Shown one piece after another: positions 30,522-40,102 of a stretch of 40,244 bases of DNA (position 1 is its first letter; every line of letters begins with the position of its first letter). Both the position numbers and the translations under genes were made by a program. Source of the DNA: Paenibacillus bouchesdurhonensis (GTDB lineage: Bacteria; Bacillota; Bacilli; Paenibacillales; Paenibacillaceae); the NCBI RefSeq assembly GCF_900155685.1, contig NZ_LT732548.1:2319397-2359640 (forward strand), given 5' to 3'. The notes under the pieces were generated by a model. That model was given only the letters and a program-made list of their open reading frames with translations. It ran no database searches and was not told the origin of the DNA.

Positions 30522-32951
30522 ATGAAAAATAACAAACAAAAACTAGTGGTCATCGGAAACGGGATGGCAGGAATCAGTACAGTCGAACAAATTTTGAAAC
30601 TGACAACGCAATATGAAATTACAGTATTCGGAAGCGAGCCGCATCCGAACTACAACCGGATCATGCTCTCCTATGTGCTGGAAGGAAGCAAGACAATCGA
30701 TGATATTGTCCTTAACGATTGGCAGTGGTATGCCGATCATGGCATTACGCTGCATACAGGAACTAAAGTTGCCAAAATCGACGAAACTAGCAAAGAAGTA
30801 GTGACGGAAGAGGGAATGCGGGTTCCTTACGATAAGGTCATCATCGCAACCGGATCAAACTCGTTTATTCTCCCGATCCCTGGCAGTGACAAACAAGGGG
30901 TAATCGGCTTCCGTGACATCGCCGACTGTAATCAAATGCTGGAGGCGGCAAAGACGTACAAGAAAGCGGCGGTAATTGGCGGAGGGCTGCTTGGACTGGA
31001 AGCCGCCAAAGGGTTGGTTCAATTAGGCATGGACGTCACGGTCGTCCACTTGATGGAAGATTTAATGGAACGGCAGCTGGATCATCAGGCTGCGCTTATG
31101 CTGCGCAATGAACTAGAGCGCCAAGGCATTAAATTCAAGATGGAAGCTCAGACGGTTGAGTTGCTTGGAGACGACAGAGTAAGCGGTCTGCGCTTTGCCG
31201 ATGATACGGTTCTGGAGGCGCAGTTTGTCGTTATGGCGGTAGGCATCAAGCCGAATGTCGAGGTCGCTAAAAATAGCGGCATCGAGGTGAATCGCGGCAT
31301 TGTCGTTAATGATTATATGCAGACCTCAATGAAGGATGTATACTCGGTAGGCGAGTGCAATGAGCACCGTGGCGTATGCTATGGACTCGTGGCTCCGCTC
31401 TTTGAGCAGGGCATGGTTCTTGCCAAGCATATTTGCAGTGTGGAAACGGCTCCTTACGAGGGCTCTGTCGTATCGACGAAATTGAAAATATCGGGCGTGG
31501 ATGTATTCTCTACCGGGGAATTTATCGATGGGCCCGAGCATACGGTCATTGCCAGCAAGGATGACTGGAAGCGCACATACAAGAAAATATTGCTCAAAGA
31601 GGGTGTTATGGTCGGCGCCGTGCTCTATGGGGATATTAATGATTCGGCGGAGCTGCAGAAGCTGATCAAGCAAAAGACAGTCATGACCGACGAACTGTAT
31701 GATACGCTGATGGGCTCGGGCTGCTGCGGCAGCGGAGCGAAGAAAAGCGCTTCGATCGAGACGATGTCCGATGAAGAAATCGTCTGCGGCTGTAACGGGG
31801 TCACGAAAGGGAATATCATCGATGCGGTAACGAATCAGGGATTGACGACCGTGGATGAGATCAAGGCATGCACCGGGGCAACCCGTTCATGCGGCGGCTG
31901 CAAACCGGTCGTAGAGCAGATTTTGCAGTATGTGCTGGGAGACGGGTTTAAGACAGCGGCCAAGGAGGGCATCTGCGGCTGTACGACGATGGGACGCGAC
32001 GAAATCGTCGCCGAAATCAAAGCCAAAGGGTTGCAGACGACCAAAGAGGTCATGAATGTTCTCGGCTGGAATCAGCCTGAAGGCTGCTCGAAGTGCCGTC
32101 CTGCGCTCAATTACTACCTGGGCATGATCTATCCGGATACTCATGAGGACGAGAAGGAGTCGCGCTTCGTAAACGAGCGGATGAACGCCAACATTCAGAA
32201 GGATGGAACGTATACGGTCGTTCCGCGGATGTACGGGGGCGTAACGACGCCGGAGGATTTGAAGAAAATCGCCGATGTATCCTTGAAATATGACGTAAAA
32301 GTAGTCAAAGTGACCGGAGGTCAGCGCCTGGACTTGATCGGCGTGAAGAAAGAGGATTTGCCGAAGGTTTGGGAAGAGCTGGATATGCCTTCGGGCTATG
32401 CTTACGCGAAGTCGCTGCGTACCGTCAAGACATGTGTAGGATCGCAGTTCTGCCGCTTCGGAACCCAGGATTCGATGAGCATGGGAGCATTGTTGGAACG
32501 CAAGTTCGAGCGGATCGATTATCCTGCGAAATTCAAAATGGCCGTCAACGGTTGTCCGCGGAACTGTGCGGAAGCCTGCACGAAAGATATCGGCATCGTC
32601 GGTAACGACGGGGGCTGGGAGATCTTTATCGGCGGTAACGGCGGCATCAAGGCCCGCCTGGCAGATTCGCTGTGCAAGGTGAAGACAGATGAAGAATTAA
32701 TCGAGGTCTGCGGCGCGATCATTCAGTATTACCGGGAAACCGGCAATTACTTGGAGAGAACATCGGAATGGGTCGAACGAATCGGTTTGGAGCAAATCAA
32801 GGCGGTTGTCGTTGACGATTTGGAGAATCGCCAGGCATTGATGGAGCGCGTTGAATTTGCCCTGCAGCAAGCGGAAGAGCCATGGAGCAAAATATTGAAC
32901 GATGATAGCAGCCGGAATAAAATGTTCCACAGCGTAGAAATGAAGGGATAA
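30522..32951 (+). CDS. nirB: NADH-dependent nitrite reductase, large subunit
   Basis: Reduces nitrite to ammonia with NADH in the cytoplasm, with NirD as partner. The 809-residue protein has an FAD/NAD domain (about 1-300; VVIGNGMAGI, AAVIGGGLLGLEAAKGL). Two BFD-like [2Fe-2S] domains follow, with CGC at about 420 and again at about 484. The siroheme/[4Fe-4S] part has CVGSQFC near 636 and CPRNCAEAC near 676. The family length and order are normal. The ATG has AGAAGGAGG upstream. Fnr sites at -41.5 and -62.5 predict anaerobic induction, pointing to a dissimilatory, nitrite-detoxifying role rather than the nitrogen-limited assimilation seen for B. subtilis nasDE. Confidence 0.96.
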   Translation: MKNNKQKLVVIGNGMAGISTVEQILKLTTQYEITVFGSEPHPNYNRIMLSYVLEGSKTIDDIVLNDWQWYADHGITLHTGTKVAKIDETSKEVVTEEGMRVPYDKVIIATGSNSFILPIPGSDKQGVIGFRDIADCNQMLEAAKTYKKAAVIGGGLLGLEAAKGLVQLGMDVTVVHLMEDLMERQLDHQAALMLRNELERQGIKFKMEAQTVELLGDDRVSGLRFADDTVLEAQFVVMAVGIKPNVEVAKNSGIEVNRGIVVNDYMQTSMKDVYSVGECNEHRGVCYGLVAPLFEQGMVLAKHICSVETAPYEGSVVSTKLKISGVDVFSTGEFIDGPEHTVIASKDDWKRTYKKILLKEGVMVGAVLYGDINDSAELQKLIKQKTVMTDELYDTLMGSGCCGSGAKKSASIETMSDEEIVCGCNGVTKGNIIDAVTNQGLTTVDEIKACTGATRSCGGCKPVVEQILQYVLGDGFKTAAKEGICGCTTMGRDEIVAEIKAKGLQTTKEVMNVLGWNQPEGCSKCRPALNYYLGMIYPDTHEDEKESRFVNERMNANIQKDGTYTVVPRMYGGVTTPEDLKKIADVSLKYDVKVVKVTGGQRLDLIGVKKEDLPKVWEELDMPSGYAYAKSLRTVKTCVGSQFCRFGTQDSMSMGALLERKFERIDYPAKFKMAVNGCPRNCAEACTKDIGIVGNDGGWEIFIGGNGGIKARLADSLCKVKTDEELIEVCGAIIQYYRETGNYLERTSEWVERIGLEQIKAVVVDDLENRQALMERVEFALQQAEEPWSKILNDDSSRNKMFHSVEMKG

Positions 32952-32973
32952 TGAATCAGAGAGGAGTATAGAT

Positions 32974-33297
32974 ATGGGAGCAAAGCAGGAAACATTGTTA
33001 TGTGTAGGGACGCTGGATATGTTTATGAAGCAGATCGGGCGGGTCATCGAGTGGAATGGTGAGCAAATTGCCGTATTTCGCGATTCCGGTGACAGATTAT
33101 ACGCTGTTGAGAACAAGAACCCGCATCCGAAGGGCGGGCCGCTTGCCGAAGGTATCGTATCGGGCCATTACTTGTACGATCCGCTCTACGATTGGAAGAT
33201 CGACTTGAAGACGGGGCTGGTTCAAGCCCCGGATACCGGGCAGGTGAAGGTATATTCAGTTAAAATAGAAGACGGCAGCGTATGGCTCGGAACCTAG
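32974..33297 (+). CDS. nirD: Nitrite reductase, small subunit (Rieske-like, no cluster)
   Basis: A 107-residue partner of NirB with a Rieske-type beta fold. The positions that hold Cys and His ligands in true Rieske proteins read NKNPHPKGGPLAEG and SGHYLYDPLYDWKID, so the cysteines are missing; this is normal for NirD, which binds no cluster. The gene follows nirB by 22 bases with GAGAGGAG before the ATG and is clearly co-transcribed. Confidence 0.92.
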   Translation: MGAKQETLLCVGTLDMFMKQIGRVIEWNGEQIAVFRDSGDRLYAVENKNPHPKGGPLAEGIVSGHYLYDPLYDWKIDLKTGLVQAPDTGQVKVYSVKIEDGSVWLGT

Positions 33298-33347
33298 AGC
33301 GCAGTTGCATTTTATAGCAAGATGGGAGCAAAGGGGAGAGGGCTGTT

Positions 33348-34148
33348 ATGTATACACAAAATCTAGAGGCCATTATTGAAGCGGCAGTAAAGAAAAGGGA
33401 TGCGATGAAAGAGAGTTTACCCCGCTACATCGTATCTGCCCTATTGGCCGGCGCTTATGTAGGGCTTGGGATCATACTGATATTTAGTCTTGGCGCTCCG
33501 CTTGCCAAAGCGGAGTCCCCGATCCAATCGCTAGTCATGGGTGCTTCCTTCGGAATTGCGCTTACCCTGGTTGTATTTGCGGGTTCGGAGCTGTTCACGG
33601 GCAATAATATGTTTTTTACGATCAGCACGCTGGCTAAGCGGACGACGCCGGGCGATACGCTCAAAAATTGGGCGATCGTTTTCCTGGGTAATTTGGCAGG
33701 AGCGGTGGCGTTAAGCCTGCTTATCGTCGGCTCCGGACTGTTCAAGACGGCTGGGCCGGAGCACTTGATATTCGCTGCTTCCGCGAAGAAGATGGCGGCC
33801 CCGATGTCAGAGCTTTTTTTTCGCGGCATATTGTGCAACTGGCTGGTTTGTCTGGCGCTTTGGATGGCGAACCGGGCCAAAGACGACATATCCAAGCTGA
33901 TCCTAATCTGGTGGTGTCTCTTTGCCTTCATTGCCAGCGGCTATGAGCATAGTGTCGCTAATATGACCCTGCTCAGCCTATCAGTCCTCCTGCCAAACCA
34001 TCCGGAGACGATATCGATCGCTGGATGGCTGCATAATATGATTCCTGTAACATTAGGCAATATGGTAGGCGGTGTTGTGTTTGTAGGCATGGCCTACTGG
34101 TTCATCTCCCCTGTGCGTAACAATAAAGGCATTTCAAAATCGAAATAA
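33348..34148 (+). CDS. nirC: Formate/nitrite transporter family channel (NirC type)
   Basis: A membrane channel of the FNT family that moves nitrite across the membrane. The 266-residue protein has six hydrophobic segments and the family signatures GASFGIALTLVVFAGSELFTGNNMFF and GILCNWLVCLALWMA, with ASGYEHSVANM in the second half; the histidine there is the conserved pore histidine. Position directly after nirBD makes nitrite the probable substrate rather than formate. The start has GGGGAGAGGG upstream. A terminator follows, so the operon ends here. Confidence 0.92.
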   Translation: MYTQNLEAIIEAAVKKRDAMKESLPRYIVSALLAGAYVGLGIILIFSLGAPLAKAESPIQSLVMGASFGIALTLVVFAGSELFTGNNMFFTISTLAKRTTPGDTLKNWAIVFLGNLAGAVALSLLIVGSGLFKTAGPEHLIFAASAKKMAAPMSELFFRGILCNWLVCLALWMANRAKDDISKLILIWWCLFAFIASGYEHSVANMTLLSLSVLLPNHPETISIAGWLHNMIPVTLGNMVGGVVFVGMAYWFISPVRNNKGISKSK

Positions 34149-34166
34149 TCACTGCATCATAATTGA

Positions 34167-34207
34167 GGCGTCCTATCGGCCAAATTCGGCTGAAGGGCGC
34201 TTTTTGT
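34167..34207 (+). terminator. Terminator of the nirBDC operon
   Basis: GGCGTCCT pairs with AGGGCGC and an inner GGCC/GGCT pairing extends the stem, followed by TTTTTG. Confidence 0.75.
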
Positions 34208-34283
34208 TTGGCTTGTACTGCATATAACTGCGGTTAGGAAGAAATCCATAGAAATATCTCCTCTAATAGTGGATTTGTCATCC

Positions 34284-34311
34284 TTACAGGCTGAAAGCCT
34301 TATTTTATAAT
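34284..34311 (+). promoter_or_regulatory. Promoter of the ABC transporter operon
   Basis: TTACAG (34284-34289) and TATAAT (34306-34311) are 16 bp apart. AGGCT-GAA-AGCCT (34288-34300) is a small perfect palindrome between them and might be an operator. Confidence 0.5.
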
Positions 34312-34353
34312 GAAGATGCAAAGCAATACTACTTATATTAGGGAGGTCAAACC

Positions 34354-35718
34354 GTGAAAAAAAGTCTGATCATGATGGTAAGTCTTATTTTCGTAGCGAG
34401 TGCCTTATTAGCAGGCTGCGGGAAGAGCGACAACGGAGGAGGAACGAGCACAGGTGCAAATGGCGGAAATGCGCCGGACGGAGCTAAAGTAGAGTCCTTC
34501 GAACTAAAAATGCGTCATATTGAAATTGGTGAACCCAACAAAAATCGCCTAGCTCGCTTGGAGGCCGTAAAGAAAAAGACTGAGGAGCAGGTTCCTGGCT
34601 TAACGATCAAGCTGGACGGTGTAGACAGTGAGGTCAACCGGAAAGACAAGCTGAGAAGTGAAATGGCCGCAGGTAATCCACCGGATATTTTCGATGCCTT
34701 CGGCAGCCCGGATATCGGCGTTTACGCCAAAGAAGGACTAGTGCTTGACATCGGCCCGATCCTGGACGAACTGAATTTAAAAGAGCGATTCATCAACCTT
34801 GACCCGTGGACATATGATGGGAAAATCTACGGCTTGCCGAAGGGCGGATCGATCGAAGGATATTTCTACAACAAAGAATATTTTGCGGCTAATGGTCTGG
34901 AAGCCCCGAAAACTCTAGCTGAGTTGGAAGCGCTTGCTGAAAAAGTGAAGGCAGACGGCAAGGTTCCATTTGCCCAAGGCTCCAAAGATGCATGGGTACC
35001 TCTCATGACTACGAATAACCTCTGGTCGTACTATGCGGGAGCAGATTACACAGCTGGATTCAAGACCGGGGAATCGAAATGGAATGATCCAAAAATGGTC
35101 GAAGCCGTGAGCAAGCACCAAGAGTGGGTGAAGAAGGGATATTTCAAAAAAGGCGAGCTGGGGATCGATTACAACAGCCAGCGCAACCAGTTGCTGACAG
35201 ATGAAGCTGTCATGATGTATGACGGTTCCTGGGCATCCTCAGTATTCAATGATGCTTTAGATGCTGAGGGCAATAGCAAGTTTGGCTTCTTCGTGATGCC
35301 TCCGCTGAACGAAGGTGACGGTTTCAGCTCGATGGTAGACTCGAACAATGGCTATGCGTTCTCTGCGAAGGCAGGGGAAGATCCGCAAAAATTGGAAGCC
35401 ATCAAAGCCTTTATCGCAACCTTCTTTAGCGATGAAATTCAATTGCAAAGCTTGAAAGAAGACGGTTTGCTTCCTTCCATGATTTTGAGCGAGGATGATT
35501 TGCAAGCCAATGCGGCTAATGATCTGATCAAGGAAATCATTCTGCGCATGAATGAGCTAGAGTACAAGTGGCCAGCATTCGACGCGTTGGTTCAGGCTGA
35601 AGTCAATACTGAGCTTAGCGGCGGAATCCACCGTGTGATCGAGGGAGTACAAGATCCTAAAGACATGCTGGATGCTGTGCAAAAGGTACAAGAAGAAGCG
35701 AATGCAGCCGGCGAATAA
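34354..35718 (+). CDS. ABC sugar transporter, substrate-binding lipoprotein
   Basis: An extracellular binding protein of the family 1 (MalE/UgpB-type) sugar binders, 454 residues. The signal peptide ends in ASALLAGCGKS with C22 lipidated, and a glycine/serine/asparagine-rich linker follows. The mature part has AAGNPPDIFDAFGSPD, YGLPKGGSIEGYFYNKEYF and MMYDGSWASSVF, typical of these binders. GTG 34354 has GGGAGG 7 bases upstream. It is the first gene of an operon with two permeases. The sugar cannot be told from sequence. A hairpin after it should raise its level over the permeases. Confidence 0.93.
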   Translation: MKKSLIMMVSLIFVASALLAGCGKSDNGGGTSTGANGGNAPDGAKVESFELKMRHIEIGEPNKNRLARLEAVKKKTEEQVPGLTIKLDGVDSEVNRKDKLRSEMAAGNPPDIFDAFGSPDIGVYAKEGLVLDIGPILDELNLKERFINLDPWTYDGKIYGLPKGGSIEGYFYNKEYFAANGLEAPKTLAELEALAEKVKADGKVPFAQGSKDAWVPLMTTNNLWSYYAGADYTAGFKTGESKWNDPKMVEAVSKHQEWVKKGYFKKGELGIDYNSQRNQLLTDEAVMMYDGSWASSVFNDALDAEGNSKFGFFVMPPLNEGDGFSSMVDSNNGYAFSAKAGEDPQKLEAIKAFIATFFSDEIQLQSLKEDGLLPSMILSEDDLQANAANDLIKEIILRMNELEYKWPAFDALVQAEVNTELSGGIHRVIEGVQDPKDMLDAVQKVQEEANAAGE

Positions 35719-35736
35719 TCACTTGAATTGACATGT

Positions 35737-35771
35737 GGAGCACCCCAGGCTAATCAGGTGGTGCTCCTTTT
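35737..35771 (+). terminator. Partial terminator between binding protein and permeases
   Basis: GGAGCACC (35737-35744) pairs with GGTGCTCC (35760-35767), followed by TTTT. Such a hairpin inside an ABC operon usually lowers permease transcript relative to the binding protein. Confidence 0.75.
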
Positions 35772-35816
35772 CACAACATAGCCGCATGCAACTATGTCAG
35801 AACCTGGAGGGTATTT

Positions 35817-36701
35817 ATGAACAAGGCGATGAGAAATCCGCTGATGTATACATTGTTTTTAATTCCAACTTTTATGGGTATTACTCTGTTTTTCATTTAT
35901 CCCGTCATCAATGCTGCGTTTTACAGCTTTACCGACTGGAACGGGATTGCTAAGTCATATAACTTTACCGGACTTGCGAATTACACGAAGGCCATGAGCC
36001 AAAACGCGTTCTGGGTGTCAGTCAGAAATAACGGATTCTTCATTCTGTTTTCTGTGTTTATCCAAGTTCCACTAATTATATTGTTCTCGCTCTTGATCGC
36101 GAACGTCAAGAAGCTGAAGGGGCTGTACAAAACAGCTGTATTTATGCCATCCGTCATGTCAACGGCGGTCATCGGTATTTTGTGGGGCTTTATTTACGAG
36201 CCGGACATTGGTCTGTTCAACAACGTGCTCGGATTGTTTGGCATCGATAAGATTTACTGGCTTTCGGATCGCAGCTGGGCAATGATCTCCATCTTGATTA
36301 CGAATGCCTGGCAGTGGACGGGATTCTATATCGTCATGGTATTGGCCGCGATCATCTCGATTCCGAAGGAACTGGACGAGGCGGCGATGATCGACGGAGC
36401 TACCGGTTTCCAGAGAGCCATGCGCATTACGATGCCGCTGATTATGCCAATTGTGTCGGTCGTCATCATGCTTTCGATCGCCGGAGCGATGAAGGCGGCG
36501 GACATTATCATCGTCATGACCAAAGGCGGGCCGGCAGGCTCAACTGAGGTAATGGCCACTTATATGCTCAAGCACTCCATCACCAGCTTTAAATATGGAT
36601 ATGGGAACAGCATCGCGGTACTGATCTTTATTTTCACGCTCATCATTACTGCACTCTATCAAGTCCTTGTAGCGAGAAGAACGGAAAGGATCGAATATTA
36701 A
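35817..36701 (+). CDS. ABC sugar transporter permease (MalF-like)
   Basis: A 294-residue inner-membrane permease with six hydrophobic segments. The cytoplasmic EAA loop reads ISIPKELDEAAMIDGATGFQRAMRITMPLIMP, the docking site for the ATPase. N-terminal MYTLFLIPTFMGITLFFIYPVINAAFYSFTDWNG is typical of the sugar permease group. The ATG has CTGGAGGG upstream. Its stop codon overlaps the start of the second permease. No ATP-binding subunit is encoded here, as is common for these transporters, which share an MsmX/MsmK-type ATPase. Confidence 0.94.
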   Translation: MNKAMRNPLMYTLFLIPTFMGITLFFIYPVINAAFYSFTDWNGIAKSYNFTGLANYTKAMSQNAFWVSVRNNGFFILFSVFIQVPLIILFSLLIANVKKLKGLYKTAVFMPSVMSTAVIGILWGFIYEPDIGLFNNVLGLFGIDKIYWLSDRSWAMISILITNAWQWTGFYIVMVLAAIISIPKELDEAAMIDGATGFQRAMRITMPLIMPIVSVVIMLSIAGAMKAADIIIVMTKGGPAGSTEVMATYMLKHSITSFKYGYGNSIAVLIFIFTLIITALYQVLVARRTERIEY

Positions 36702-37531
36702 TGACAAAAAAACTCAAGGGCAGTCTGGCTCATATTCTGTTAATGATCTACTTGCTTGTAATTTTATATCCTTTTCTATTCGTATTGTTCTCATCGGTAA
36801 AAACCGACAACCTGGCAATTGCGAAAAATCCGTTCGGATTTCCAAGTGAGTTCCAATGGTCTAATTACGTAGAAGCCTGGGTAAACGCTAAAATCAGCAC
36901 TTATTTCCTGAACAGTTTGTATATTGCGGTTATCGCAGCGGTAGCCACTATTATTATGGCCTCGATGGCATCCTTTGCCATTACGCGAATGCGGTTTAAT
37001 AAGATCAGTCCTGTTCTGCTCCAAATCATTATTTTAGGGATACTCATCCCGGGTAACGCGCTTCTGCTGCCCGTGTACAATCTGATGCGCACGACGAATT
37101 TGCTGGATACGCACTGGGCATTGTTAATTCCGTATGCGGCGAACTCCATACCTTTCTCGGTCGTAATATTGACCGCCTTTATGAAATCATTGCCTGGCGA
37201 AATCGAGGAGGCGGCCGTCGTGGATGGATTGAGATCTCCCGGCATTTTTGCCAGAATCGTTATGCCGCTTACCGTACCCGCTCTCGTTACTGTTTTTATC
37301 GTTAATTTCCTGGGTAACTGGAATGAGTTTTTGCTCGCCAACTACTTCTTGTCCGAGGATTCGCTCAAAACGCTGCCAGTGGGGATGGTCGGCTTTCGGG
37401 ATGCATTTAGTATAAACTATGCACAAATGTCGGCAGGGATCGTCTACAGCGTCGTTCCGGTTATGGTTATCTACGCGATACTGCAAGAAAAAATCATAGA
37501 AGGTTTGACGGCCGGGGGCGTAAAGGGGTAG
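36701..37531 (+). CDS. ABC sugar transporter permease (MalG-like)
   Basis: A 276-residue permease, partner of the one just upstream. It has six hydrophobic segments and the EAA loop SLPGEIEEAAVVDGLRSPGIFARIVMPLTVPAL. The MalG-type N-terminus (HILLMIYLLVILYPFLFVLFSSVKT) and C-terminus (QEKIIEGLTAGGVKG) are both present. Its ATG shares one base with the stop codon of the previous gene (TAATG), so translation is coupled. A response regulator follows 42 bases later. Confidence 0.94.
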   Translation: MTKKLKGSLAHILLMIYLLVILYPFLFVLFSSVKTDNLAIAKNPFGFPSEFQWSNYVEAWVNAKISTYFLNSLYIAVIAAVATIIMASMASFAITRMRFNKISPVLLQIIILGILIPGNALLLPVYNLMRTTNLLDTHWALLIPYAANSIPFSVVILTAFMKSLPGEIEEAAVVDGLRSPGIFARIVMPLTVPALVTVFIVNFLGNWNEFLLANYFLSEDSLKTLPVGMVGFRDAFSINYAQMSAGIVYSVVPVMVIYAILQEKIIEGLTAGGVKG

Positions 37532-37573
37532 ATTAACAGGTAGAACGGTGACAACGAAATGGGGTAATACTCT

Positions 37574-39226
37574 GTGGATATCAAAGCGCTGCTCATTGAT
37601 GACGAGCCCCTGATACTCAATCATTTGAAAAATGCAATTCCTTGGAGCGAGCTTCAGATCGAGCTCGTGGGAACGGCTCGAAACGGCGTGAAGGGGCTTG
37701 AGTTGGTGATGGAATTCGAGCCGGATATTATTTTATGCGATATTCGAATGCCATTGATGGATGGTCTGGAATTTCTGCAGGAAATTCGGAAGCTGGGTTA
37801 CGAGACAGAGGTTATCATGCTAACCGGGTATCAGGAGTTCGAATATGCCCGGCTTGCCTTGAAGCATGGCGTCAAGGATTATATTCTGAAGCCGATTAAT
37901 TATACGGAGCTGGAGGCTTCGATCTGCAAGCTCGCGGATGCGGTTCGATCCCAACGTTCGGAGAAGCGTCTCGCGGAGCGGCAGATGAAAAGAATGACCG
38001 GACTGGCACACGAGAAAATGATGTTCGATGTGCTGATGGGGTTTACGGCAGATGTGCCGCGGTATTTGGCCGCTGAGGATGAGCAGGGGGATGAGCTTAG
38101 CTACGCGCTGATTCTTGTGGATTTAGACGGATACGCACAGCGAACCGTGTCCTGGACAGAGCAGGAGCGCAAGCTATGGAATTTCGCGGTACGAAATGTG
38201 CTGCAGGAAGCGATTCCGGATAAGGGGCTTCATTATATCGTTGTTCAAATGCGGCAAGGGGAATGGTGTGTACTGCTTCAGCTTGAGCGTGAGCGTGCAC
38301 GCTATGCCGTTACCTCGGAACAAATGCATGAATGGGCTCGGCAAATTCAACATGCGGTCAGGGAGCATATCAAGCTGACGGTCAGTTTGTCTTGGGACCA
38401 GGGGCCGATTGAGATTCAGGCTTTATCCCAGACCTACATGAAACTGCAGCGCGGTTTGATGCTGTATGCGGGTCATGAACAGTTGCTTCCTTTTACCGAG
38501 GAGGAGCTGGCCCGCGATGCTGCGTCGGTATCGGAATGGCAGCTGGTAGAGGAGATTACCTCCGGCCTTAAGATGTATGACAAATCAAAGGTCGAGCAGG
38601 GCCTCGAAAGGCTGAAGGCCAAGCTGCCGCTTATATCGGAGCATTCGGCACTTGGGATCGAGAAATTCCTGCAATATGGCATTATCCATTTGCTGCGAGA
38701 GATGCGTGAGCTTGATTTCATGAACTCCAGCGAAGAGGGAATGATGTGGCAGCATCTGCAGCATAGTCATAGTGTGAAGGATCTGCTAAATGTGATCACA
38801 AAGCTGGAAAGCCATATTAAGGAGCTGGAAATTAATAAGAAGTCTAGCGAACTGCTGATGATTTCGGCAGGAGAGTATATTCAGAGCAATTTGAGTACGG
38901 ATATTGGGGTTGACGATATTGCGAATCATTTGAATATAAGCTCAAGCTACTTCAGCCATTTGTTTAAGAATCATTACGGGGAGACATTTGTTGAGTATTT
39001 GCGGAAGCAGCGCATGGAGCTTGCCAAGACGATGCTGCGCCTGACTTCCCGCAGCGTTACCGAAGTGGGAGCCTTGGTTGGATATAGCGATCGGCGTTAT
39101 TTTTCCAAGGTGTTCCAGCGCTATACCGGTGTAACGCCTACGGAATATCGGGAGCAGGAAGATCCGCCGGGGAGCAGTGATGAAGGAAATATATACGATG
39201 CAGAAAAAAATAAACAGCAGATATGA
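37574..39226 (+). CDS. AraC-type response regulator (YesN-like)
   Basis: A 550-residue two-component regulator. The receiver domain (1-120) is complete, with D9, D10, phospho-acceptor D56 in IILCDIRMPLMDG, T in MLTGYQEF and K in YILKPINY. A long middle region (about 130-440) of the YesN group follows. The C-terminal AraC helix-turn-helix pair (about 440-545) ends with VGYSDRRYFSKVFQRYTGVTPTEYRE. The GTG has GGGG about 9 bases upstream. It lies at the end of the ABC sugar operon, which it probably activates. The partner YesM-type sensor kinase, usually adjacent, is absent from the window. Confidence 0.92.
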   Translation: MDIKALLIDDEPLILNHLKNAIPWSELQIELVGTARNGVKGLELVMEFEPDIILCDIRMPLMDGLEFLQEIRKLGYETEVIMLTGYQEFEYARLALKHGVKDYILKPINYTELEASICKLADAVRSQRSEKRLAERQMKRMTGLAHEKMMFDVLMGFTADVPRYLAAEDEQGDELSYALILVDLDGYAQRTVSWTEQERKLWNFAVRNVLQEAIPDKGLHYIVVQMRQGEWCVLLQLERERARYAVTSEQMHEWARQIQHAVREHIKLTVSLSWDQGPIEIQALSQTYMKLQRGLMLYAGHEQLLPFTEEELARDAASVSEWQLVEEITSGLKMYDKSKVEQGLERLKAKLPLISEHSALGIEKFLQYGIIHLLREMRELDFMNSSEEGMMWQHLQHSHSVKDLLNVITKLESHIKELEINKKSSELLMISAGEYIQSNLSTDIGVDDIANHLNISSSYFSHLFKNHYGETFVEYLRKQRMELAKTMLRLTSRSVTEVGALVGYSDRRYFSKVFQRYTGVTPTEYREQEDPPGSSDEGNIYDAEKNKQQI

Positions 39227-39333
39227 GACGGCGCACATTGAGGGGAATGCCAATGTTCCACCGTCTCCCTGCGATTCTAACGATTCAAGCTTTGTTCAGT
39301 ACAGTCGAGAATTTAATATGCTTTCAAAATAAA

Positions 39334-39368
39334 AAGCAACCTCCTCCCGAATCGAGATGAGGTTGCTT
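39334..39368 (-). terminator. Terminator of fnr
   Basis: AAGCAACCTC (39334-39343) pairs perfectly with GAGGTTGCTT (39359-39368) around a 15-nt loop. On the minus strand it is followed by TTTATTTTG, so it mainly serves fnr; it may also stop read-through from the plus strand. Confidence 0.8.
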
Positions 39369-39385
39369 CCTTCGTTTGCCTATCA

Positions 39386-40102
39386 TTAAATCCGGCATAT
39401 TTCGTTTGGGCATAGCTCACAGTGACAAATGTCCTGCAGCATGACAAGGTCTTTTATAAGGATCATGCCATTTACATATTCCAGCGCGTCTTTTTTGCGT
39501 AAATCACTGAGCATCCGGTTGACGCTTTCGCGGGTCGCGCCGATCATGTTGGAGAGATCCGTATGTGTAATCTTTTTGTTAATTAGAATATTATCGCCGT
39601 GTTTCTCGCCATAAGTGTTGCTAAGGCGAATCAGGGTCGAGCAGAGCGCCCCCGGCTTGCCGTACATCATCAAGTCGCGGAATTTCGTTTGCGTTAGCCG
39701 ATGATGGATGCCCATCCATTTCATGAAGTCAATGGCGAAATCACAGTGCTGGCAAATCAGGATCTCCAGATCTTTTTGTTCAATAATGCCGACTTCACTG
39801 TCTTCAATGACCTCGGCGGTAAAGCTGTGTTTCGAGCTGAAGAAGGGATCAGCCTGGCCGACCATGTCTCCGCGCCCATACATATATAAAATAAGCTCCT
39901 TGCCTTCGTCCGTAGATTTGGTTAATTTAATGCGCCCTCGTTTTACGAAGAACAGTTTATCGGAGAAGTCTCCTTCCCAGAACAAATGCGTTCCTTCCGG
40001 ATACGTCTTGTCTTTCATAGTTACAAGAAGACGGTTGAAGTTTTGCTCTGTAAAGCAGTTCGTATTCCCACGGGGCGGGGTTGCCGTTGCGAATTCAGTC
40101 AT
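39386..40102 (-). CDS. fnr: Oxygen-sensing regulator Fnr (Bacillus type)
   Basis: A global activator of anaerobic genes. The 238-residue protein has the Crp-type sensor barrel (about 35-125), dimer helix (about 130-160) and winged helix with HTDLSNMIGATRESVNRMLSDLRK. At the C-terminus lie C226, C228, C231 and C236 in ICHCELCPNEIC. The spacing of C228, C231 and C236 equals C227, C230 and C235 of B. subtilis Fnr, known to bind the oxygen-labile [4Fe-4S] cluster. The length is identical to the B. subtilis protein. ATG 40102 has GAGGGGG 8 bases upstream; the TTG at 40126 is not needed. Its likely targets in this window are the TGTGA-N6-TCACA promoters of hmp, the lipoprotein and nirBDC. Confidence 0.93.
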   Translation of the reverse strand: MTEFATATPPRGNTNCFTEQNFNRLLVTMKDKTYPEGTHLFWEGDFSDKLFFVKRGRIKLTKSTDEGKELILYMYGRGDMVGQADPFFSSKHSFTAEVIEDSEVGIIEQKDLEILICQHCDFAIDFMKWMGIHHRLTQTKFRDLMMYGKPGALCSTLIRLSNTYGEKHGDNILINKKITHTDLSNMIGATRESVNRMLSDLRKKDALEYVNGMILIKDLVMLQDICHCELCPNEICRI

